Shown: positions 6,160-10,821 of the stretch, one piece after another
Layout of the letters: each line of letters opens with the position of its first letter
How positions within the stretch are numbered: position 1 is the first letter of the stretch
Assembly: GCA_020342025.1 (NCBI GenBank)
Contig: CP070840.1
Coordinates: 2,347,190-2,358,010, forward strand
DNA: 10,821 bases
Source of the DNA: Deltaproteobacteria bacterium
GTDB taxonomy: Bacteria; Desulfobacterota; DSM-4660; Desulfatiglandales; HGW-15
Direction: 5' to 3'
Made by a program: the position numbers and the translations under genes
The notes under the pieces: model-generated
Seen by the model: the letters and a program-made list of their open reading frames with translations, nothing else
The model's database searches: none
What the model was told of the DNA's origin: nothing

Positions 6160-7425
6160 ATGCCTGAAAAAGATGCCAAGCTAATATTCGGTGAAGCGGC
6201 CATTGAATTGCGAGTTCCGGAAACGGTCTCTATCCTGGATATGAAAAAGGTTGAGCCCTTGCCGGATCCTGAAGGCGCCGTTTACTCAGCCCTTGCAGAT
6301 CCCATCGAAAGTCCGCCACTAAAAGAGCTGGCCCGGGGCAGGAGGAACGCCTGCGTGGTGATCTCTGATATTACCCGTCCCGTGCCAAACAAAGTGATTC
6401 TACCCCCACTGCTCCAGGTCTTAGAAGAGAGCGGCATAGGGAGAGAGAACATTACCATTTTGATCGCCACCGGCATGCACCGCCCCAATGAGGGTGAGGA
6501 GTTGGAGTTCATGGTGGGTCGGCAGATCATGGATAATTATAGGATTGTGAATCACTACTGTCGCAAACCGGAGGTGTACCAAAAGATCGATGAGATAGAG
6601 GGTGCGCCCATCGAGGTCAACAAACACTATCTGGATGCGGACCTGAAAATTCTCACAGGACTGATCGAGCCCCATTTCTATGCGGGTTATTCTGGGGGAA
6701 GAAAGACCATCCTGCCCGGGATTTCTAGTTTTGAGACCATGAAGTTCATGCATTCCTACAAGATGATCGACCATCCCAAGGTGACCAATTGTCTTCTTGA
6801 GGGCAACCCATTTCATGAATATGGTATCAGGGTAACGGAAATAGCGGGTGTGGACTTTATCTTGAACGCAGTGATCAACAAGGAGCGAAAGGTGGCCGGG
6901 GTGTTTGCGGGACATTACAACCATGCCCATCTGGCGGGATGTGAACAGGTCTATAAGAACTGCACGGTCACACTGGACAGTCCTGTGGACTTGGTCATCA
7001 CCTCCGGAGGAGGGTATCCCTTGGACGCCACATTTTATCAGATGAGCAAGCCCCTTGTCGGTGCAAAGGATATTCTAAGGAAAGGGGGAACCATTCTTCT
7101 CGCCTGCGAATGCCGGGAAGGCCTGGGAAATCCTGAGTTTTGTGGGATCCTACGCTCTGTGTGCAGCCCACAAGAGTTCTTTGAAGGCTACTGCGATCCA
7201 GAGAATTTCGTCATAGATCAGTGGTGTGCACAGAACGTATATCAGGTGATGGACTACGCAGGCAAAGTGTACGTCTACTCGCCTGGTCTTTCTAAAGAAG
7301 ATCTGGAGAAGATGGGCGCCATAAAGGTGGAGAATATTCAAGAAACCGTTCATGAACTCCTATCGAGCCACGAAAATGTGGTTGTGGTCCCTGACGGACC
7401 GTATGTGGTGGGAATGATAAAGTGA
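6160..7425 (+). CDS. larA: LarA-family nickel-pincer (NPN) 2-hydroxyacid racemase
   Basis: A 421-residue protein, matching the usual length of LarA (about 424). LarA racemises or epimerises 2-hydroxyacids such as lactate with a nickel-pincer nucleotide covalently held by a lysine. All key residues are present with a constant offset from the Lactiplantibacillus enzyme: His107 in ATGMHRP (His108), His172 in EPHFYAG (His174), the cofactor lysine Lys182 in SGGRKTI (Lys184), and the nickel ligand His198 in KFMHS (His200). So it should be a competent NPN enzyme, but the family also contains racemases for malate and other hydroxyacids, and the substrate is not fixed. The cofactor genes larB, larC and larE are not in the window. 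The gene lies 71 bases after the acyl-CoA synthetase; GAAAGGA at 6145-6151 precedes the ATG by 8 bases. A racemase-plus-ligase pair for a hydroxyacid is a reasonable inference. Confidence 0.88.
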   Translation: MPEKDAKLIFGEAAIELRVPETVSILDMKKVEPLPDPEGAVYSALADPIESPPLKELARGRRNACVVISDITRPVPNKVILPPLLQVLEESGIGRENITILIATGMHRPNEGEELEFMVGRQIMDNYRIVNHYCRKPEVYQKIDEIEGAPIEVNKHYLDADLKILTGLIEPHFYAGYSGGRKTILPGISSFETMKFMHSYKMIDHPKVTNCLLEGNPFHEYGIRVTEIAGVDFILNAVINKERKVAGVFAGHYNHAHLAGCEQVYKNCTVTLDSPVDLVITSGGGYPLDATFYQMSKPLVGAKDILRKGGTILLACECREGLGNPEFCGILRSVCSPQEFFEGYCDPENFVIDQWCAQNVYQVMDYAGKVYVYSPGLSKEDLEKMGAIKVENIQETVHELLSSHENVVVVPDGPYVVGMIK

Positions 7426-7440
7426 AAACTGATGTGTTTT

Positions 7441-7469
7441 GACCTGGAAATGAACTTCAGGTTTCTTTG
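7441..7469 (+). terminator. Weak terminator-like hairpin after larA
   Basis: ACCTG (7442-7446) pairs with CAGGT (7458-7462). The stem extends by wobble pairs on both sides to about 8 bp around a 7-base loop, followed by the T-rich TTTCTTTG. It lies 16 bases after the larA stop. It may partly separate the synthetase-larA unit from the cytochrome gene. Confidence 0.35.
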
Positions 7470-7537
7470 TGGGCCATAATGTCTCTTCTAAAGTGCTGAG
7501 ACTTCCAGCTCCTGCTCTTGCCAGGATCACTTCATTC

Positions 7538-9358
7538 ATGCGCATAGCAAACAAAACGAAAAATTTTGTGGGCATTCTGACAACAGTCGGGAGCATTTCC
7601 TTGATGGCCCTAGGGCTAGTCGTTTTGAGCCAGCGTCTTGCCCTGGCCTCGTGGTTTGTGAATGCCAGCAAGTTTCATATCTCAGCCCACGGACAGAATT
7701 CCTGCCAGGACTGTCATGCGGACATCTCTGGGCATCTCCACCCAAATCCTGCAGAAGTGAACAAGGACCTGAAAGACTTCTTCCATCTGGATAACTGCCT
7801 GGATTGTCATGATAACGTCATGGAGGACCTGAATGAGGGGATTCATGGCGCGAAGAAGATCGAAGCCAGCAAAGAATATGAACATTGTCTTGATTGCCAC
7901 CACCCCCATTATCAGTTGCGGCTTGGTGAGAACGAGATGGGGAAGTTTGATCCAAAAAGACCCGTTGGTGAGCAATGTGGCGCCTGTCATGAATCCCAAA
8001 CATCCCTTCCGCCACCCGCTGATGAGGATAAGGCTTGCGTGGCCTGTCATTACGTGCTTGAGCCCAAGGATCCCATGGCCACGGAAAGGACTGCCAAATT
8101 CTGTTTCCATTGTCATGGCCTCGGAGGAACTCCCGCGCAGGAATTAACCGCAAAGGCTGTGTCATTGATAGATCAGGCCGAATATGAGGAAACGCCCCAC
8201 GCAGACCTGAGCTGTAGCGCCTGCCACGCGGATTCGGCCCAATTCGGTCATGCGGCTCAGAAATTGGGGGATTGTGGCCAATGCCATCTTCCTCATGACG
8301 AAAAGGTGGCAAGAGATGCCCACCTGGGTGTTGCCTGCGGGGCCTGCCATCTCGATGGGATTGAGCCCATAAAGGACCCGGCATCCAAGACCGTTATTTG
8401 GGAGAGGAGGCGTCAGTCGGGAGTGTCCTCCAGGATCCATCAGATGATACGGGGAGATGAGGAAGCCGCTTGCCAGAGGTGTCATGCCGAGGGGAATCAG
8501 GTTGGGGCGGTATCCATGGTGTTACCGGCCAAGAGCATCCTCTGCATGCCATGTCACACGGCCACCTTTTCCGTGGGTGATACGGTCACGATTGTCTCCC
8601 TGATCATCTTCTTGGTGGGTTTGGTCATGGGCTTTTCCGTCTGGCTGACAGGGTCGCTGCCGGGCGAGGTCAGTGCGAATCCCCTTTACAAAGGCTTGAA
8701 GCTGTTGGGCCATGCCCTCATGACCATTTTCTCCCTGAAGATCGCTTTGATTATCAGGGCGATGATTCTGGACGTGCTCCTCCAAAGGAGACTCTACAGA
8801 CAGTCTAAAGCGCGCTGGCTCATCCATAGTCTCATCTTTCTCCCCTTCGTGTTTCGGTTTACCTGGGGGCTTGTGGCCCTCATGGCCTCGCTTTGGAAAC
8901 CCGAATGGCCCTGGGTCTGGGCCATGATTGATAAGAACCACGCGGGCACCGCATTTCTCTTTGATCTGACAGGGATTATGGTTCTCTTTGGTGTCACACT
9001 GGCGGTGATTCGTGGGCTTCTGAAACGGTCCGACCCTCTTCCTGGTCTGCCCAGACAAGGCTATCTGGCCTTGGGACTCCTGGGAGGCATTCTGGTCATA
9101 GGTTACGTTGCGGAAGGCGTAAGGATTGCCATGACAGGCGCTCCAGGAGATGCGCAATCTGCCTTCGTGGGCTACGGCCTTAGTCTCCTATTTTCAGGCG
9201 CTTCCGGACTGACGGAGGCCTACGGATATATTTGGTACATCCACGCCATGCTGGCCGGGGCCTTTGTGGCCTATTTGCCCTTCAGCCGGCTATTTCATAT
9301 CATCATGGCACCTGTGGTCCTGGCCATGAATGCTGTTTCAGAACGTGGCCATGGGTAG
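7538..9358 (+). CDS. Undecahaem cytochrome c fused to NarI/DsrM-type membrane cytochrome b
   Basis: A 606-residue fusion. An N-terminal signal anchor (about 10-31, preceded by MRIANKTK) leads to a periplasmic domain with eleven CXXCH haem sites: CQDCH (56-60), CLDCH twice, CGACH, CVACH, CFHCH, CSACH, CGQCH, CGACH, CQRCH and CMPCH (336-340). Six membrane segments follow from about 349. The membrane part is a nitrate-reductase-gamma/HdrE-like cytochrome b. It has SKARWLIHS (His430), GHAL (His392), and the haem-b pair His569 and His587, 18 residues apart, in WYIHAM...PFSRLFHII, the NarI signature. It should pass electrons between quinone, periplasmic haems and a cytoplasmic partner, presumably the CCG protein next door. 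Related systems (Hmc, Tmc, DsrMKJOP) encode these parts as separate proteins. ATG 7538 was chosen because it starts a proper signal sequence; a GTG at 7469 in frame lies in the terminator-like region and lacks a good ribosome site. Confidence 0.88.
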   Translation: MRIANKTKNFVGILTTVGSISLMALGLVVLSQRLALASWFVNASKFHISAHGQNSCQDCHADISGHLHPNPAEVNKDLKDFFHLDNCLDCHDNVMEDLNEGIHGAKKIEASKEYEHCLDCHHPHYQLRLGENEMGKFDPKRPVGEQCGACHESQTSLPPPADEDKACVACHYVLEPKDPMATERTAKFCFHCHGLGGTPAQELTAKAVSLIDQAEYEETPHADLSCSACHADSAQFGHAAQKLGDCGQCHLPHDEKVARDAHLGVACGACHLDGIEPIKDPASKTVIWERRRQSGVSSRIHQMIRGDEEAACQRCHAEGNQVGAVSMVLPAKSILCMPCHTATFSVGDTVTIVSLIIFLVGLVMGFSVWLTGSLPGEVSANPLYKGLKLLGHALMTIFSLKIALIIRAMILDVLLQRRLYRQSKARWLIHSLIFLPFVFRFTWGLVALMASLWKPEWPWVWAMIDKNHAGTAFLFDLTGIMVLFGVTLAVIRGLLKRSDPLPGLPRQGYLALGLLGGILVIGYVAEGVRIAMTGAPGDAQSAFVGYGLSLLFSGASGLTEAYGYIWYIHAMLAGAFVAYLPFSRLFHIIMAPVVLAMNAVSERGHG

Positions 9359-9568
9359 AAATGGTGAATTACACGGAACATACGAGACAGCCATTTATGG
9401 TTCATTTAAACTATAGTAGGCTGATGTGGATTTTATAGAGGTGCATGCCGAGCGAATTTGTTAGGAGCATCATTATTATTGTGGGATCCGACCTGTTTTA
9501 TGGGTAAGGCTCAAATCTTGTTTGCCAGGGTATACGAGTGTTTCATCAAGGTCCCGAGGAGATATTGA
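9359..9568. other. 210-base gap between cytochrome fusion and CCG protein
   Basis: No gene or clear promoter is recognised. It is AT-rich around 9400-9480. A 20-codon frame at 9445-9507 has no properly spaced ribosome site. The gap is wide for a tight operon, so a separate promoter for the downstream gene is possible though none could be named. Confidence 0.4.
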
Positions 9569-10672
9569 ATGGAAGCGAAGTACGATTTCGAGAGGAAATA
9601 TCGCGAACAGATCCTGCAATGTTCCCGGTGTGGTTTTTGTCAGGCCGTTTGTCCGGTGTACGGATCCACGCTCCGTCCGGCCCTGAATGCCAGGGGGAAG
9701 ATGCTGGTCCTCAAAGAGGTGATGGACCGAAAAATTGATCTGAGTGACGAGTTGATTGAAACCCTGTTTCAGTGTACCACCTGCGCCAGTTGTGCTGAAG
9801 ACTGTCCATCCGGGGTGGAGGTTCCAGAGATTATTAAGCAGGCAAGAAAGGACATGGTCCATATTGGCTCCTGCCATCCTGCATTCAAAGGCATGAATGA
9901 AATGCTCAAAACACACACCAATATCTATGCGGAGGATAAGCAGGAAGATTTCCATCGTGAAAGGAACAAAAAGGCTGCATATGTTTACTTCATTGGATGT
10001 GTGGGTGCTTACAGGGAGGATGAGGCCACTATGGGGACCTTGGATCTTCTTGACCGTCTCCATGTGGACTATACGCTCATAGACGAGGTCTGTTGCAGCG
10101 GCGTACTGGAAGATGTGGGTTATCAGATCAACGAAGACCTGGCCCAAAAAAACATAGAATTGATCCAGGCGACCGGCGCGAAAACGGTTATTACCGGGTG
10201 TCCCTATTGTTTTCGAACCTTCAACAATAAACCACAGTATGGGGAGCTCAGAGAAAAAGGGATCACGGTGGTTCACATGAGCCAATTTCTGAGAGATTTT
10301 GATTTGGAGGTGAAGACCGACAAAAGGGTCACCTATCATGATCCCTGCGATCTGGGAAGGCACTGCGGCATATACGAAGAACCCCGGGAGACCATCCGAC
10401 ACATAGCCCCTAAGTTCGTTGAAATGAGTCACCACCATGCCAATGCCCTTTGTTGTGGAGCCGGTGGAGGCGTCCGAGGAGCCTATGCCAAAAACTCCAT
10501 CTCCATGGCCCGCCGTAGGCTTGTGGAGGTCGAAGAGATTGGTGCCGAAGTGGTGCTCACAGAGTGCAATTCCTGTGTTCACAACCTTTCCAACGCCAAG
10601 CAGCGTAAGCAGAAGTTCAAGATCTACAGCACAACCCAGTTCATCAATGAACTCATGGAAGAAGGGGCATAG
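9569..10672 (+). CDS. HdrD/GlpC-like Fe-S oxidoreductase with two [4Fe-4S] and two CCG modules
   Basis: A 367-residue soluble cytoplasmic iron-sulfur protein. There are two ferredoxin motifs: C18-x2-C21-x2-C24-x3-C28-P and C69-x2-C72-x2-C75-x3-C79-P. Two CCG modules follow, each with five cysteines at family spacing: C144, C175/C176, C211, C214, and C260, C295/C296, C333, C336. The first module reads CCSG instead of CCG but keeps all ligand cysteines. HdrB/HdrD use such modules for noncubane clusters that reduce disulfides; GlpC, LutA, HmcF, TmcB and DsrK are other relatives. DsrK, HmcF and TmcB all pair with a NarI-type cytochrome b, as this one likely does with the cytochrome fusion upstream. 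GAGGAG (9556-9561) sits 7 bases before the ATG. The adjacent GcvH-like gene hints at a lipoyl or other dithiol substrate (inference); lactate oxidation in the LutA manner is an alternative. Confidence 0.88.
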   Translation: MEAKYDFERKYREQILQCSRCGFCQAVCPVYGSTLRPALNARGKMLVLKEVMDRKIDLSDELIETLFQCTTCASCAEDCPSGVEVPEIIKQARKDMVHIGSCHPAFKGMNEMLKTHTNIYAEDKQEDFHRERNKKAAYVYFIGCVGAYREDEATMGTLDLLDRLHVDYTLIDEVCCSGVLEDVGYQINEDLAQKNIELIQATGAKTVITGCPYCFRTFNNKPQYGELREKGITVVHMSQFLRDFDLEVKTDKRVTYHDPCDLGRHCGIYEEPRETIRHIAPKFVEMSHHHANALCCGAGGGVRGAYAKNSISMARRRLVEVEEIGAEVVLTECNSCVHNLSNAKQRKQKFKIYSTTQFINELMEEGA

Positions 10673-10695
10673 AACCAATGCCTGATGTCAAATGA

Positions 10696-10735
10696 CCCCG
10701 GTGAAAAAGCCCCCCCGAGCAAGGATTTCACGGGG
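10696..10735 (+). promoter_or_regulatory. Hairpin between CCG-protein gene and GcvH-like gene
   Basis: CCCCGGTGAAA (10696-10706) pairs with TTTCACGGGG (10726-10735), 10 bp with a single bulged G, around a loop that contains a run of seven C. No T-run follows, so it is not a standard terminator. It may attenuate or protect the mRNA and set different levels for the two genes (inference). Confidence 0.4.
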
Positions 10736-10772
10736 CAAGCAAGTGACGAATGACAAAAGAAGGAGGGTAACT

Positions 10773-10821
10773 ATGGAGATCCAAGGTTACAACATGCCGG
10801 ATGAGCTCTATTACGAGGAAA
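10773..10821 (+). CDS. Probable glycine-cleavage H-like protein, N-terminus only (3' partial)
   Basis: The window ends after 16 codons, MEIQGYNMPDELYYEE. The MPDELYYEE pattern with a preceding EIxGY matches the opening of GcvH and GcvH-like lipoyl-carrier proteins (usually P-x-x-L-x-Y followed by EHxW, which would lie beyond the edge). A strong ribosome site AGGAGG (10761-10766) is 6 bases upstream. GcvH carries aminomethyl groups or, in sulfur-oxidation sHdr clusters, a related lipoate protein works with Hdr-type subunits. Its place right after a CCG protein favours the redox-partner reading. The identification rests on few residues. Confidence 0.5.
   Translation, partial: MEIQGYNMPDELYYEE

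Noticed and set aside
7469..7537. Upstream GTG start extending the cytochrome fusion by 23 residues
   Set aside because: No good ribosome site, lies at the end of the terminator-like hairpin, and would bury the signal sequence behind a non-typical N-terminus.
9445..9507. 20-codon frame (MPSEFVRSIIIIVGSDLFYG) in the gap before the CCG gene
   Set aside because: GAGG is too close to the ATG and nothing supports translation; could at most be a leader peptide.
9476..10678. 400-codon open frame on the minus strand opposite the CCG protein gene
   Set aside because: Shadow of the real gene: the plus-strand frame has two ferredoxin motifs and two complete CCG modules, while the minus-strand frame has no recognisable domain.

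Overview
The window looks like a chromosomal piece of an anaerobic, respiring or syntrophic bacterium, most likely a Desulfobacterota (deltaproteobacterial) lineage. This is inferred from gene content: an eleven-haem cytochrome c fused to a NarI/DsrM-type membrane cytochrome b, an HdrD-type CCG iron-sulfur protein, a LarA-family nickel-pincer enzyme, a bacterial MtaA-type cobamide methyltransferase, and a GcvH-like protein next to the Hdr-type subunit. No marker gene is present, so the taxonomy is only a suggestion.

Left part (1-4123). The first ~113 bases read as a BMP/PnrA-type substrate-binding protein. They run in frame, without a break, into the C-terminal two thirds of a MalK/UgpC-type ABC ATPase that lacks Walker A. 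This is either a deletion fusion or an assembly chimera at the window edge. It converges, with a 4-base stop overlap, on a minus-strand D-malate/tartrate dehydrogenase gene (dmlA-like). A ~590-base gene-free stretch follows. It is packed with palindromes: REP-like units, a perfect 50-base three-way-junction inverted repeat, a further hairpin, and the terminator of a minus-strand cold-shock protein gene. That gene has a long leader starting with a 9-bp hairpin. An MtaA/UroD-type methyltransferase gene (minus strand) comes next.

Right part (4451-10821). After a divergent control region with a promoter whose spacer holds an inverted repeat, all genes are on the plus strand: an AMP-forming acyl-CoA synthetase, a LarA-family racemase with all nickel-pincer residues, the cytochrome c/cytochrome b fusion, the HdrD/GlpC-like CCG protein, and the start of a probable GcvH-like protein. 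A weak terminator-like hairpin after larA and larger gaps around the cytochrome gene suggest two transcription units.

Reading of the function (inference): acyl-CoA synthetase plus LarA handle an organic or 2-hydroxy acid. The cytochrome fusion plus the CCG protein form a compact membrane redox module linking cytoplasmic (di)thiol or Fe-S chemistry, possibly through a lipoyl-like GcvH carrier, to the quinone pool and periplasmic haems. It resembles a condensed relative of the Hmc, Tmc and DsrMKJOP complexes. The cytochrome fusion with its CCG and GcvH-like neighbours is the most interesting system here; the three-way-junction element is the most interesting non-coding object.
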